Of a stretch of DNA of 64,000 bases, positions 33,866-46,394 are shown in pieces (position 1 is the stretch's first letter; the number at the start of each line of letters is the position of its first letter). The stretch is from assembly GCA_036924085.1 (NCBI GenBank), contig JAVGWX010000013.1, positions 68,502,859 to 68,566,858 on the forward strand, given 5' to 3'. The notes beneath the pieces are model-generated. The model searched no databases. It was not told where the DNA came from and saw only the letters and a list, made by a program, of their open reading frames with translations. Source of the DNA: Ariolimax columbianus. Lineage: Eukaryota; Mollusca; Gastropoda; Stylommatophora; Arionidae. Both the position numbers and the translations under genes were made by a program.

Positions 33866-34792
33866 TCTTCTTCTTCTTCTTTTCCTTCTTCTTCTTCGTT
33901 CTCATTCCTACGCTACCAAGCTCTGAAAAGAAGTTTGCAAGTAGCAGGATGTAGTCCAAAGAATAGAATGCGTTGTGTCGTAGTCTACAGCTTGGCTGCG
34001 ATATTTGCATTATTCGGTGCTTTCCCTTCCTCAGGCATTTTTAAGTACCGGTTTGGCCTTTCCTCTTCGATGTCTTCTCCTTAGCCAGTCTGCTCTGTTG
34101 CAGCCTGTTGTCTAAGACCACCACGTGGAGCTGTAGAAGTATGTTGACAGCTGTAGATCGGCTGTAGAAGTATGTTAGCAGCTGTAGATCGGCTGTAGAA
34201 GTATGTTAGCAGCTGTAGATCGGCTGTAGAAGTATCTTAGCAGCTGTAGATCGGCTGTAGAAGTATGTTAGCAGCTGTAGATCGGTTGTAGAAGTATCTT
34301 AGCAGCTGTAGATCGGTTGTAGAAATATTTTAGCAGCTGTAGATCGGTTGTAGAAGTATCTTAGCAGCTGTAGATCGGTTGTAGAAGTATTTTAGCAGCT
34401 GTAGATCAGTTGTAGAAGTATTTTAGCAGCTGTAGATCGGTTGTAGAAGTATCTTAGCAGCTGTAGATCGGTTGTAGAAGTATTTTAGCAGCTGTAGATC
34501 GGTTGTAGAAGTATTTTAGCAGCTGTAGATCGGTTGTAGAAGTATCTTAGCAGCTGTAGATCGGCTGTAGAAGTATCTTAGCAGCTGTGGATCGGTTGTA
34601 GAAGTATTTTAGCAGCTGTAGATCGGTTGTAGAAGTATCTTAGCAGCTGTAGATCGGTTGTAGAAATATTTTAGCAGCTGTAGATCGGTTGTAGAAGTAT
34701 CTTAGCAGCTGTAGATTGTTGAACCTGACGCTATCAATCAGCGTTGTGTCGCTGACCGCTACAGCTCATGCGCTACTCAGGATCTTAATCCC
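33866..34792 (-). mobile_element. SINE-A copy expanded by an internal minisatellite
   Basis: Reverse SINE-A from its (GAA)n tail (33866-33897) to gatcttaatccc. The segment around gtgtagaagggtcttggcag is replaced by about 19 diverged tandem copies, so a ~360-bp element spans 927 bp. Confidence 0.85.
34118..34715. repeat. 31-bp minisatellite born inside SINE-A, ~19 copies
   Basis: Unit gtagaagtatgttagcagct + gtagatcggct. It aligns with the SINE-A segment gtagaagggtcttggcagct (reverse orientation), and both array flanks are the matching SINE-A flanks. Confidence 0.92.
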
Positions 34793-34814
34793 AATTTCAA
34801 TCAACATCAAAGGA

Positions 34815-34882
34815 TTCTCAACTGATATCCCAGACCACCTAATGATTTGCCCAAACCTTCTGGAAACATAATATCTGAAGTT
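34815..34882 (+). mobile_element. Small fragment of the second LINE family
   Basis: Reads PDHLMICPNLLET, the CxC..H..C tail segment seen at 4.4 and 36.5 kb. Confidence 0.5.
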
Positions 34883-35329
34883 CTGAACAGGGCACGGAAT
34901 TTAAGTATTTGTATTATTAATATTATCATTATTAACTGTTGTTATTTATCATGTAGCATGGATATATCATGGAGTGGCTCACCCTGGGGGCCACTCTTCC
35001 CCTTTTCTCTTCTCTTACCTCACTCTGGTTCTCTCTCTCTCCTCTCACCTCACTCTGTTTCATTTGACTCTATCCCACGGTCACACTCTTGCACAACTTT
35101 CACACGCGCCCTCGTGGTGAGGCCCTTTCATTGCACTTTGGTTGGGCTAGCTTCTGAGGGCGCACAAACCTAGCATAGGTACATACAGACGCACACATGC
35201 ATCCAAGCACTGGTTTATGCGTCCTGATATCGCCCAATTGACTACGGTCTGGGGTGGAAAATGGCGCGCCTCCGCCAGTAGAAACTAGTGAGGCAAACAT
35301 CTAAGCAAAAAAAAAAACAAAAAAAAATC
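34883..35329. other. Unannotated, with a CT-rich patch
   Basis: tctctctctcctctcacctc is duplicated near 35000-35090. No gene. Confidence 0.45.
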
Positions 35330-35960
35330 ATGTAGCATGTCCATTGCAGAACGTCACTCTCATAACAGCCGATCTGTAAGACTCTCGGTCTTTGACCTCT
35401 GTTATTTTCTCTGTCTTTGACCTCTGTTATTTTCATCTTCTGAATCTCTTTAATGTCCTAAGCCCATCTTCTTCTCTGCCTTGCTCGCCAGGTACAATAC
35501 CCACTATAATTTGTGTGTGTCCACTGAGGTGTTTGATGTGGTCAAAGAATTTGAGTTCCCAACAAGTAATAATTTTTATTTGTTTATTAACAAGTTTTTT
35601 TCTTTATCGAGCAGGTCCATGCTTTCTGTGTTTTTCTTTATCGCTATCCATGCCATTATTAGCACTTTCCTGTTTCATTTTAGCTCGAAGGATTCAAACT
35701 TCTTCCTTAGTGTTTGTGTGATTATCCATGTCTCGCATCCATAAGTTGGCATAGGGGAGATTTACGGCTGGTGCTTTTTATTGTTATCATTTTATTAGTG
35801 TTCTGCCATACGTTTTCCATGTTAGCTAACCTCTGCAATGCCACGGCCATTCCTCTTATTATGTCTTGTTAACTTTCTCCATTATTGCTTAAACTAGAGC
35901 CGCGATATCCTATACTTGTTGTTCGAAACTTCTATCTTCTCTAGATAACCTTAAGTTTGT
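35330..35960 (-). mobile_element. RTE-like LINE remnant (reverse)
   Basis: The minus strand encodes PTYGCETWIITQTLRKKFES, the YG.E.W.L motif after the RT domain of RTE-like elements. Other parts are heavily decayed. Confidence 0.62.
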
Positions 35961-36086
35961 TTTGTATCTTACGGGGCGTATTATCTTATTGCTATTATTA
36001 TTATCAACAAGATAATACGCTATCTAGCCTTTTTATTATTATAACCGACCCCCATCGGAAAAATATACCCCATAATTGGCATAGCA

Positions 36087-36112
36087 CCCCCCCCCCCCCC
36101 CCGCCCCCCCCC
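36087..36112. repeat. Homopolymer C run (C16-G-C9)
   Basis: Directly precedes the LINE fragment at 36.1 kb. Confidence 0.9.
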
Positions 36113-36640
36113 GAGATTCAAAGAAGCGTAGCAGGAGAAATCGAACGAGAAAAACAGGAGCACGACCCAAGGCACCCAATGTTTGGACGTCAGGTCCAGA
36201 GCATAAGACCCAAATCCAGACATAGATTCCTAAAATTAACAAGCCCCATACATACAAACCCTGAAAGTCGCCCTATCTAGAGGTGGCACGAATTGGTGCA
36301 GGCCCCAGAGATGGAACTTCGGGAGGAACCTGCCCCTGGACATCATCTACCATACACAACATGGAAGTTGCTGAACATACACCGAGCTGGTGTATCACGA
36401 GGGAAGCGGAATATGAAGCGATGGGGATACACAGATGATGACACGTGTCATTGCGGCGCAATACAGGACCCAGACCACCTGATGACCTGCCCCAACCTCC
36501 AGGAAACATGCAATAGGTGAGACATGCTGAAGGCAAATGCCAAAGCAATCCATGCCGCTGGATACTGGATGCATGCTGTAGAAGGCGGTGCTTGGACAGT
36601 AAGCCAGTATTATTATTATTGGTATTATTATTATTATTAT
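36113..36640 (+). mobile_element. Second LINE family: C-terminal domain, (ATT)n tail
   Basis: EEPAPGHHLPYTTWKLLNIH, then RWGYTDDDTCHCGAIQDPDH and LMTCPNLQET give the CxCG..H..C motif. A stop follows, with AIHAAGYWM beyond it. The tail is (ATT)n at 36608-36640. Confidence 0.77.
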
Positions 36641-37274
36641 AAAGGCTTGACTCAGACACTCTCCTTCCACCCTGAAGTGTAAAAGTTTCTTGTGTGTGCG
36701 AATTACAGCGTCTACTGTGTGTGATAACTGACCGCTCGCCAACTTTTCTATATTTGCATCTTACGATATGCGTGGCAGGTTACAGTATTATTAATATGTG
36801 CTTTCCCTGTAACACTGTATGACACTGTAACACACGAACGAATAATAATAATAATAATAATACAGTACACATATTAAGAAGAAGACGAAAAAGAAGAGAA
36901 AGATATCTAGTAGGAATTTCCAGATTACGGCTTTCCTTTTCTTCACCCAGAGTGTTTTTGTCCATATCAGGCCATTGTTGCTATTGAAGGCTATTAGTGA
37001 TTACTGCTTCACCCTTATCGAGTTTCTGTGGTAGCAGGCTACAGTGGCTACTCCTACATCCCGAGATATACTGAAATATGGCCAGTCTGGCTTTTCATTG
37101 ATGTAGTGCAATGTAAGACTTCTCAATAATCTCGCTACTATGGGGATCACAGTGTCGATCTCTTGAATACTCGGCCTAACTGCTCAATTATTTTTAGCCT
37201 AAGGCAAAGATAACTTTTCGTGGACAAGGCACCAGATACAAATCCCGTATTGGAACGCTTCAGTCGATCTAGCT
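36641..37274. other. Unannotated stretch with AAT and GAA microsatellites
   Basis: (AAT)n at about 36841-36861 and a short GAA run at about 36875-36900. Nothing coding seen. Confidence 0.45.
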
Positions 37275-37440
37275 GTCTTCTTCTCCTTCTTCTGTGTTCG
37301 TTCTCAATCTCCAGCTATCAAGCCCTGAACATGGTTTTGCAAGTAGCAGAATGTAGTCCAGAGAACGGAATGCATTGTGTCGCTAGTTTACAGTTTGACT
37401 GCGATATTTGCACCTTGCGGTCCGAGAGACCTAGCTGTAA
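37275..37440 (-). mobile_element. SINE-A 3' half fragment
   Basis: Reverse copy from the tail through cattccgttctctgg and the gcaaatatcgcag core, then truncated. Confidence 0.8.
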
Positions 37441-37617
37441 ATGTCCACCTGACTGATATGGTTTTGGTGAGGATGTTTCCCCTGAATCATCAACAATGGT
37501 TACCATAACAGGTCCTCGAACGATCGACACACATTGAGGTTGCCTGTGTAAGGTTTCACCTTTTGTATATTCCCCCTTGGGTCCGTCGAATGTTATCGCG
37601 TTTTACTAGTTAATCAT

Positions 37618-37925
37618 ATCTTCTTCTTCTTCCTCTTCTTCTTCGACGTTTGTCCTGGAATGAACGTTGTATCGGTGTATCGTAGTTTACAGTTAGCCTA
37701 CAATATCTGCGCGTTTCGACCCGACATCCAGTTTCAATTAGTGTATTCTGATACCGGAGTTGTCTTCCTTTTTTCATCCCAATTATCGGCACTAGTGCAG
37801 CCAGTTCACAGGGCCGCCACGTGTATACGGAATAAGCTCTTGGTCAGCTCTGGTTCGCTGGCCCCTGACGCAAGCAGACAACTATGCGTCACTGACTGCT
37901 GGTAGCTCATTCACTGCGTTGCCTT
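37618..37925 (-). mobile_element. Old, divergent SINE-A copy
   Basis: Collinear with SINE-A in reverse (tcgtagtttacag, cagctctggttcgctggccc, tgacgcaagcag) but with many substitutions. Confidence 0.7.
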
Positions 37926-37945
37926 TTCGGGAAGTGAATTATTTT

Positions 37946-38330
37946 AAATATATATGAAAACAGTGCCACATAAAATATATATGAAGACAGTGCCACATAA
38001 AATATATATGAAGACAGTGCCACATAAAATATATATGAAGACAGTGCCACATAAAATATATATGAAGACAGTGCCACATAAAATATATATGAAGACAGTG
38101 CCACATAAAATATAAATGAAGACAGTGCCACAAATATATATGTAGACAGTCTCACATAAAATATATATGAAGACAGTGCCACATAAAATATATGTGAAGA
38201 CAGTGCCACATAAAATATATATGAAGACAGTGCCACATAAAATATATATGAAGACAGTGCCACATCAAATATATATGAAGACAGTGCCACATCAAATATA
38301 TATGAAGACAGTGCCACATAAAATATTAAC
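37946..38330. repeat. 27-bp minisatellite, ~14 copies
   Basis: Unit aaaatatatatgaagacagt + gccacat. The period is a multiple of 3, so frames stay open on both strands. Confidence 0.95.
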
Positions 38331-38589
38331 CCAACGTTACCGGGACACGAAATTAATGCAAAGAATAGTACCACTGTAACCTCTCTAGCATGTCATAAGA
38401 GGGTGGGGCACAGGGCTGGCTACCTTATCCTCTAACAACTTTAGGTCACAAAACTTGACCAAATATGGATAGGTCTATAACAAGAAAGGGCAAGACAGAC
38501 GGGCGATGAGTAATTGCTGAAGACGTGTGCTAGATAGCTGAAAAGGTATTGATTGATTGATTGATTGATTGATAGCTTGATTGATGGGG

Positions 38590-38830
38590 TCTAAGATGCA
38601 GCCGTGATTGAGATATCTGTTTGCGTCAGGGTCAGCGAATCATAGCTAACCAAGTTCTTACACCCCTATCAAGTGGCGGAACTGGATGCAGGCTCCACCC
38701 GTGCAGTCTGGTTAACAGAAATGGGATCGCAGAGGAAAGACAAACTGTGATCAACAAATTTTGTGATGAAATCGGATGTGTGGGGTCGAAAGACGCAGAT
38801 ATCGGAGCTTCGCTGAAAGCAAAGGCAACA
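38590..38830 (+). mobile_element. Old, divergent SINE-A copy
   Basis: Collinear landmarks gcgtcagggtcagcgaa, atgggatcg, gaaatcggatgtgtggggtc and gcagatatcg in the SINE-A order. Confidence 0.65.
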
Positions 38831-38839
38831 ATAACATAG

Positions 38840-39205
38840 CTTTTTATACAGGTTTAGAAGACTCTATAGAGTCTGTATACAACCAGTTTCATTTACATCA
38901 CCGTGCTCTAAAAGCTACGGGCATCCAATCTGTTCTTAAATGCATTAATTGTCCCCGCCTCCACTACTTCCTGTGGCAATGCATTCCAAGCATTCACCAC
39001 TCTCTGACTAAAAAAATATTTCCTAATATCTAATCTCGACAATTATTTAGTTAATCTGTAAATATTCCCTCTTGTTCTTGTAGGTGCTTGTATTTTGGAA
39101 AAAAGAACACTTAAAATGGTTTAATACATCCGTTCCTTTGATTATCTTATGAACCCGTATTAAGCCACCTCGAATTCTTCTCTTTTCTAAACACTGTAGG
39201 CCTAT
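38840..39205 (-). mobile_element. CR1/L2-like LINE 3' end
   Basis: Same 3' region as at 12.8 and 25.8 kb, with the palindrome agactctatagagtct near 38862. It lacks the RT-proximal part. Confidence 0.75.
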
Positions 39206-39389
39206 ATCATAACGAAAAATAAAGAAGAAGAAGAAGAAGAAATAGAAAATACAGAAAACAGAAATAGACTAATACTCTGATTGATTGATTGACTAATGGG
39301 TGATATCAGACACAGCTGTCTGAAACAATGTCAGATAATTAATGTAAAAAATGTGTTCTGGAATCCTGTGGCAAGACCTTTTGTAGTAC

Positions 39390-39530
39390 CGGGTATCTAT
39401 GGCTACATTGTGTTCTCTAAGAGTAGGTCAAGCATCATTTCTCTGTAGCCTGGAGTGCGATGCTACCAGGGATTGAACACGTTAGAACTACGGTGTGAGT
39501 CAACCACTCTAACCGCTTTGCTCACTCATT
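39390..39530 (-). other. tRNA-like segment, possible SINE head
   Basis: The minus strand reads AGCGGTTAGAGTGGTTGACTC (A-box-like), and about 30 nt later GTGTTCAATCCCTGG (B-box-like). Confidence 0.4.
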
Positions 39531-39607
39531 GTTAATAATATTTGCAAGAAAAACAGTTTGTGCAATATTTCTAAACATCGATCTACGATATACACCGTGT
39601 GGTCTTC

Positions 39608-40375
39608 CTCTTCTTCGCTCGTTCTCAATCTCCCGCTACCAAGCCCTGAACGTTCTCAATCTCCCGCTACAAAGCCCCAAACGTTCTCAATCTCCCGCTA
39701 CCAAGCCCCAAACGTTCTCAATCTCCCGCTACCAAACCCTGAACTTCTCAATCTCACGCTACCAAACCCTGAACGTTCTCAATCTCCCGCTACCAAACCC
39801 TCAACGTTCTCTCAATCTCCCGCTACCAAACCCTGAACGTTCTCAATCTCCCGCTACCCAGCCCCAAACGTTCTCAATCTCACGCTACCAAACCCTGAAC
39901 GTTCTCAATCTCCCGCTACCAAACCCTGAACGTTCTCAATCTCACGCTACCAAACCCTGAACGTTCTCAATCTCACGCTACCAAACCCTGAACGTTCTCT
40001 CAATCTCCCGCTACCAAACCCTGAAAGTTCTCAATCTCACGCTACCAAACCCTGAAAGTTCTCAATCTCACGCTACCAAACCCTGAACGTTCTCAATCTC
40101 CCGCTACCAAACCCTGAACGTTCTCAATCTCACGCTACCAAACCCTGAACGTTCTCAATCTCACGCTACCAAGCCCTGAACGTTCTCTCAATCTCCCTCT
40201 ACTAAGCCCTGAACGTTCTCAATCTCCCTCTACTAAGCCCTGAATAGGGCTTTGCAAGTAGTAGGATGTAGTCAGGAGAACGGGATGCGTTGTGTCGCTA
40301 GTTTACAGCTTGACAGCGATATTTGCATCTTTAGGCCCAACACAGCCGTCTTTAGCAGAGGTTTGCGTCTATATT
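39608..40375 (-). mobile_element. SINE-A copy expanded at its 3' end
   Basis: Reverse SINE-A. The 3' terminal segment is tandemly amplified (39619-40235), then the element continues normally through gtttacagcttgac to a truncation near 40375. Confidence 0.85.
39619..40235. repeat. 31-bp minisatellite born from the SINE-A 3' end, ~20 copies
   Basis: Unit cgttctcaatctcccgctac + caaaccctgaa. Variants tcacgc and tccctc. The single-copy equivalent is the last ~31 bp of every SINE-A. Confidence 0.93.
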
Positions 40376-40379
40376 ACAT

Positions 40380-40990
40380 CAATTATATTAACGAAATCCT
40401 TCCATTCTAAGAAGCTTAGGTTCTCAAATTCCCGCCAACTCTTTCTGTCACACGCTATCATTGCCAGCCCCCGTCACATCATCTATGCCGTGTTTAAGTA
40501 TGTCTCGCCTTTCTTACTCCTGCATCTTTACTTCTGTCCGTACTTCTCTTGCCTTGATGATACCAGAACAGTGACTGACTTGTAATATTATAAGCTGGTT
40601 TCCGTAATAAGCGCCCTATCCATGGCCAACTCCTTCTCTTTACGTCTAGTTCCATTTGCATATGTCCGGTTGTTTCCCATAGTTCTATATTAGCGACTTT
40701 ATCATGCCATTGTATTCCCTTATTTCGGCGAGAGCTTCCATTCACGAAAGCTTAGACGTTTATAATTGTCATATTCTTTGTTCCCCACGCCACAGAGCCG
40801 TTCAATAGGACAGGCGACATTGAAGATCTGTTTTTTATGATCTGTATTCTTTCGATTTCTACAAATCTCCTAAAGCAATACAAGCCCATCTCACCTTCTG
40901 CAATCTTAATTTGATATCTCTCTCAACCGGTACCTTCGACCTTGTCTATATTACTACCAAAATATATGAATGAATCTTTTGCAGTACCGT
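40380..40990 (-). mobile_element. LINE C-terminal remnant (reverse)
   Basis: The minus strand encodes HDKVANIELWETTGHMQMEL, then RRSWPWIGRLLRKPAYNIT and QGKRSTDRS, the N..LW..T...I..RRW.WIGH.LRK motif known from mollusc non-LTR elements. Confidence 0.75.
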
Positions 40991-40994
40991 GTCT

Positions 40995-41510
40995 TCCAAT
41001 ATAACCTGATTGTCGTTGCGTGTTTTTATTGTCATAATCTTTTTATTGTTATTTTCAGTATCATATTTCAAAGCGAAAAACTCAACTTATTTGAAATCAC
41101 AAATATGTCTTTGCATTTTTGAGCGAAATTGTAATTTACATTGAAGAATATTGAAGAATAGTTTTTTTTTTGTTTTTTTTTAGCTAAATAGGATTTTTTT
41201 TAAAAAGTAGTACTTGCCCCATAACACACACTGCTGTTAGGATAAAGTGTTAGTGAATTCTTTGCATTAAGCCTTGATTCTTTTGTGAGGTGGATTAGCC
41301 AGTTACATTTTATGTTGTCTTTACTTTCCTAATAATAATCCGGGTATCCATTGATAGATGGGTCGGTTGGTGCGTGTCAAAACGGGGATCGAAACCAGGA
41401 CCTTTACTGCGGATAGGTGGTGATCTTTACCCATGTCAGTCATAGACTCAACTGGAATTTGTTCAGAACGAATGAGAAAAGTAATTGTTCTCTTACATTA
41501 ACCTAGGGAG
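40995..41510. other. Unannotated AT-rich stretch
   Basis: T-runs near 41162-41200. No feature recognised. Confidence 0.45.
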
Positions 41511-41511
41511 A

Positions 41512-41990
41512 TGAGACTAACGTCGGGTCAGGTGAAACATACTGATCGGAAATGTTAGTCGGAGTCAGGTGAAACATACTGATCGGAAATGTTAGACAGG
41601 GCCAGGTGAAACATACTGATCGGACATGTAAGTCAGAGTCAGGTGAAACATACTGATCGGACATCTTAGTCGGAGTCAGGTGAACACATACTGATCGGAC
41701 ATGTTAGTCAGAGTCAAGTGAAACATACTGATCGGACATATTAGTCAGGGTCAGGTGAAACATACTGATCGGACATGTTAGTCAGGTTCAAGTGAAACAT
41801 ACTGATCGGAGATGTTAGTCAGATTCAGGTGAAACATACTGATCGGACATGTTAGTCAGGGTCAGGTAAAACATACTGATATGACATGTTAGTCAGAGTC
41901 AGGTAAAACATACTGATCAGACTATGTTAGTCAGGATCAGGTAAAACATACTGATCATTCTATGTTAGTCAGGGTCAGGTGAAACTATTC
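41512..41990 (+). repeat. 37-bp minisatellite expanded from family C, ~12 copies
   Basis: Begins as a normal family C 5' end (gagactaacgtcgggtcag), then repeats gtcaggtgaaacatactgat + cggacatgttagtcaga. The rest of family C is absent after the array. Confidence 0.88.
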
Positions 41991-42659
41991 CAACCCCCGC
42001 TACATCCATTTCAATATTTCTAACATTTCAATAAAATCCCATTTCCTTCATCTAAAACCAATGACAGAACGATTTATTCTTGCCTCCCTAGCTACTTTAA
42101 CGGCTATGTAGTTTTCTTTGAATCAACATTCTACATTCCCTCTTGTTGTTCCTTGCTATTCATTTCAACTTTAACGTACGCTGTCCCGGCACTTTCAACC
42201 ACATACAAACTATTCGTTACATTATTGTATCTTTTGGAATCCTCGAGTAAGCCTATCTATAAAAATATATTTTCATTTGATCAACTAACTACCAATAACC
42301 GTTTTACTTTTCATCGTCTTTATCCTAATCCCTTAACGAATCTTCGAACATTATTGACCACTTTAGTGATTTAGTGGTTTAGTGATTTTCAGTCAAGCAT
42401 TTGGCCCAACCGGTCGCTTAGACATACTGGGTCTACTATCAGATAAGTTGACCAATTTTTTCCTGATATGTTGATTTGTTAGTGTAGTATTGTTGTCCCT
42501 GATGAAGGCCTATTGGTATTAACGTAGGTTTTGTTTGTGTTCTCATCTCGGTGCGGTATCTGACCATACCCATTTTACAATTTTGATTAAACTCAACCGT
42601 AATCAACTTTTACAATCTTTTTTCATGTTTTTTACCACTTTAGTTGTAACTTCCTTTCA
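41991..42659. other. Unannotated AT-rich stretch
   Basis: No conserved coding or RNA feature seen. Confidence 0.45.
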
Positions 42660-43210
42660 ACTAACACTTGTTTATTTCTTGCTTGTCTTCGTCTGAAATC
42701 TTAGGAAAGCGAATTAATCTTGTTTTCGTGATGAATCCAATTTCTGTTTGTCAACATTCTTAAATTTCGTTTTTGTCGTCATCTGAAATCTAATAGTAGT
42801 GGATGAATCTTGTTTCCGTAATCAATCCAATAACTTAAACAAGTTTCCTTTATATCAACATTATGCTTATATAGCTTGTTCGTCTTATATGTAAATATAT
42901 ATATATATATATATATTATCTCAAATATCATTGGAACGAGTTTAATCTTGCTTGTCTGTAGAGATTTGGGAACTAAGTTTGTTCTTTCTACCAATATTTC
43001 TTTCATTTTTATTGTTTGTATTATATATGCATATCAAATTTTCGGGGAACGAGTTAATCTTGCTTTTCTGTAGACATTTATTAGCTAAATAAGTTCCTCT
43101 CTTCAAACATTAATCTTATATTTATTCTTCATATTCTTCTTCTTCTTCTTAAATCCGCGTGGAAGAGAGTTACTCTTATTTTTATCTTCACTTAAATTTG
43201 TAACTATACA
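42660..43210. repeat. Decayed ~110-bp tandem repeat, about 4-5 units
   Basis: The phrase gaacgagttaatcttgcttt recurs with variation near 42712, 42805, 42935 and 43045, each followed by a t-rich segment with ...caacatt.. or ..accaatatt... A (TA)n lies inside one unit. Confidence 0.5.
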
Positions 43211-44139
43211 ATTTTATTTCTGCCCTAAATCTTCTAATTCTTTTTATTTGTCGTCGTCAGCTCAGATAACCAAATCTATTTCTCTCATAAAATGTGACTC
43301 TTGTCTCTACTTTCCTTATTCACTTATTCAGTTTACTTATCAGCTCAGATGGAACGTAAAAGGAAAGGCAGTTGTTCACTCTACCTCTAGCATTATATAA
43401 CACTGATTATTTCTGGAGGATTCTTTCAAACCCGTAGTCATATCGCACTCGGTGAAATATGCTGTATTAATAACACGAGGTAGTGATTGTACGATTTTCT
43501 ATATAAAAACATCGCAGTTGTTTGCATATCATCCAAATATACATATGTATAAACATTTATCATCAAAGAAGTATACTAATTAAAATAATATATCGTTGAA
43601 ACATAACACAGGTGGATTGTATCGTAAAAAATTAGCAATTTCCAAAAAGAGTGAATATTTTATAGCGTTTATTACCTGTGAATTGTGATCGATCGATTCA
43701 GAAATTTGCACTCAGAAGGCGAAATGGTTTCACTCTGCGGGTAACTGTTCTCTCCCACAAGTACACATACAGGTGCAACGGTTCCTTAGAAATATGTGTC
43801 CATATGATCGAGAAGAGGTTTATGAGATTCAAGCACGCAAATGATAGACCTTGGTATCTGTCATCTAGGCCTGGCTTGTGTGATCCAAGTAGGTTGGAGT
43901 ATACGCCAATGGTAGACTTTAGAACACTAGGCTTTTAGAGTTGATAACGCGTAAGGCTCTCGTCGGGTATACTTCAGATGTGAAACACACTACACTGTAG
44001 AAGCGGTCACAACATATCTTGATAGTATCCTTGTATCACGGAAGAGTATGTGGGGAGCCGGTTCTTCTGGATGAGAAGAATAATTATCCACGTATCAAAT
44101 CAAGACACCCAGATAAAAAGGCGGATTGTCCTGGCGTCG
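43211..44139. other. Unannotated stretch
   Basis: The frame at 43678-43938 (86 codons) has ordinary composition but no recognised relatives. Confidence 0.4.
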
Positions 44140-44143
44140 TATC

Positions 44144-44293
44144 GCGCAGGCGCAGTGGCTCGGAAGCCGTATCGACCCATATCACAAACCCCGCCCATTC
44201 TACCCGGCTTCTATTGGCCAATCCCTGAAGCTGAGCTCATGAGTGGTTGAAATGAGCGGGGACGAGGTTGAGTGATAGGACCCGTCAGCCAAT
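44144..44293. promoter_or_regulatory. Promoter-like patch: NRF1-type site plus CCAAT boxes
   Basis: gcgcaggcgca (44144-44154) resembles an NRF1 half-site pair. attggccaat (44213-44222) is two CCAAT boxes back to back, and ccaat recurs at 44289-44293. The patch is more CpG-rich than its surroundings. Direction and linked gene are unknown. Confidence 0.35.
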
Positions 44294-44408
44294 AAGAGAT
44301 TTGAGGGCCAACACAGAAAGCCCTTTCGACTGCTCATCAACTGGGAAGCTCGGAACAAGTTATTTACCAACGACTAGTGTATTTCTAAACAATTGCCATT
44401 CTTATATT

Positions 44409-44578
44409 AAGAGCAGCAGACAGCGACTCAAAATTTAACTTCTCAACAATTTTGCACAATTATTATAAACACAAAACAAGAATTTGATGACAGTGAAGAC
44501 GAATTTAATGAAGAAAAATATACAACAAATATGGATGCAGTACTAAAGTTATTAGACCAATCACTAGATACCATTTAA
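44409..44578 (+). other. Possible short coding end downstream of the promoter-like patch
   Basis: One frame from a TAA to a TAA at 44576-44578 reads QEFDDSEDEFNEEKYTTNMD, then AVLKLLDQSLDTI and stop. The acidic-then-amphipathic composition looks protein-like. No family, splice acceptor or homologue is recognised, so this is weak. Confidence 0.2.
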
Positions 44579-46394
44579 TGAGTTGATAGTAATTGAAATA
44601 ACGGCAATGATAAAATAAATACGAATCTCTAATACAGCAGAAGATTTGCGCGTCTTTGAAAAAGAAAACATAGAAAATAAGACAATAAAGATATTCAAAC
44701 AAAGACAGGGAATAGGAACGCACAAACATAAACACAGGAAAACAATGAAAAGACATCATTAACTACGAATATTTTTATGCACTTTTTTAAGGACTGAAAA
44801 CGGCTAATAATGAAATATTGAATCTTTGAATGTTATCAAACACCTGGGATTTAGCCATGTTGTTTGCGTGTTTGCTTTGACGTGAGATTGTATTTGTTTG
44901 TGTTTGTTTATTGTATTTTAGTTGACTGCCTTGTTAGTTCCTTTGCCACGTTTTTGTTTTATTTATTTCACGACGGGAAATCTGTGATCCGTGATAGAAA
45001 CTCTTCCAGGCACTTTCTTATATCGTTCGTATAGTTTCTGTAACTAACTATACATTTGTCTTTTACTTTCTTTGTTTTGTTTTTCTTCTCTAGTTTTTCT
45101 AATATCTGTATGTTTTGTCTTCACGATCTCTCCAAATTTTCCTTATATTTCTTGAAATCTTTATTCTTAATTTTGTTATTTTTTTTGTCCATTTCTTCTT
45201 AAAATCATTCTTCCCAATTTTTGTCTACTCTTTCGATCTACTTTTCCCATGTTTTTATGTTACTAATTCTTCATATTCAATACATTTTTCTTTTATTCAT
45301 TGTTCATAATTCTTTTGTCCTTTTTCCTCATAATTTCAGTTTTTAGTTTCACTCTTTTCTTCTTAATTTCTGTTTTTGTTTAAATGCATTCTTTTTTCTT
45401 TCCTTTGTCTACGATTCTTCCTAATTCGTGTTATTGATTCAATTCAATCTTCCTAATCTCTAATATCTTCTATTTGTTTTTCTAATTGTTCAACTATTTC
45501 TCTCTTTTATTTCTCATTGATCGTTCATCTACTCTTTCTTCCAAACACTTACTTTTCAATTTCTCTTTCTTTGGAATGTGTCTATTTCTTGCCTTCACTT
45601 TCATCTCCTTGTTTATAGATTTCTTTTCGTCGATTTGGACTTTTCAAATTTAAGTTCTGTTATCTTTTATTTGGTTTGGAATGGATTAGAAGGGAACTCA
45701 AAAAAGGAATCTCCACTGCTCCAGATGTCTTCACTATTTCAACTTGTTTCTTTATCCCTCTTTCGTCATTCACTCCATTATTATTTTTTATTGTTTTATT
45801 CTTTCACTCCCACCCCCCATTCCTCGATCCACCCATTCCTGTTGTCCCACTAAAATAAAAAAGTCTCCACGTTGTCTGAATTCGATTTTTTTTTTATCTC
45901 TCGGCTTTATCAGCGTTGTTTTTATTGTTGTTGTCTGTTTGTGGATTATATTTGGTTGTAAGTTATACAGCATCTATTTGTTTACTACATTAGTCTCTTC
46001 ATGGTTTGCTTGTTGATTTGCGAAACGAGCTATCTCAGGGTTTCTAGGAATCAACAATACACCAAAACTACTTTTATTGTCCTTCTTCTCAACTGTTTTT
46101 TCTTTTGTTTTTATTATTTCTTGCCATTTCTTTGATATTTGCCCTCTACTTTACTTGTTTCTTGCATTGATTATTGCTATTTTGCGATTTCCTTTGATAT
46201 TTGCTCTTTACTTCACTTGTTCCTTGCATTGCTTATCACTATGCTGCTATTTACGTTATTCAAGTTTGAATTTTCTTTTCGTCTTCGTTTCTCTTTTGTT
46301 TCCTTTATTTATTCTTCCTCTTTTACTTTTTCTTATATTGTCTAACTCTGAATACGTCTTTTCTCAAATTGTTTTATTAATTCGTACACTTGTT
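44579..46394. other. T/C-rich low-complexity DNA
   Basis: From about 45050 the plus strand is strongly pyrimidine-biased (ttcttttctttcctt words). Hydrophobic Phe/Leu/Ser frames are artefacts of this bias. Confidence 0.55.
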
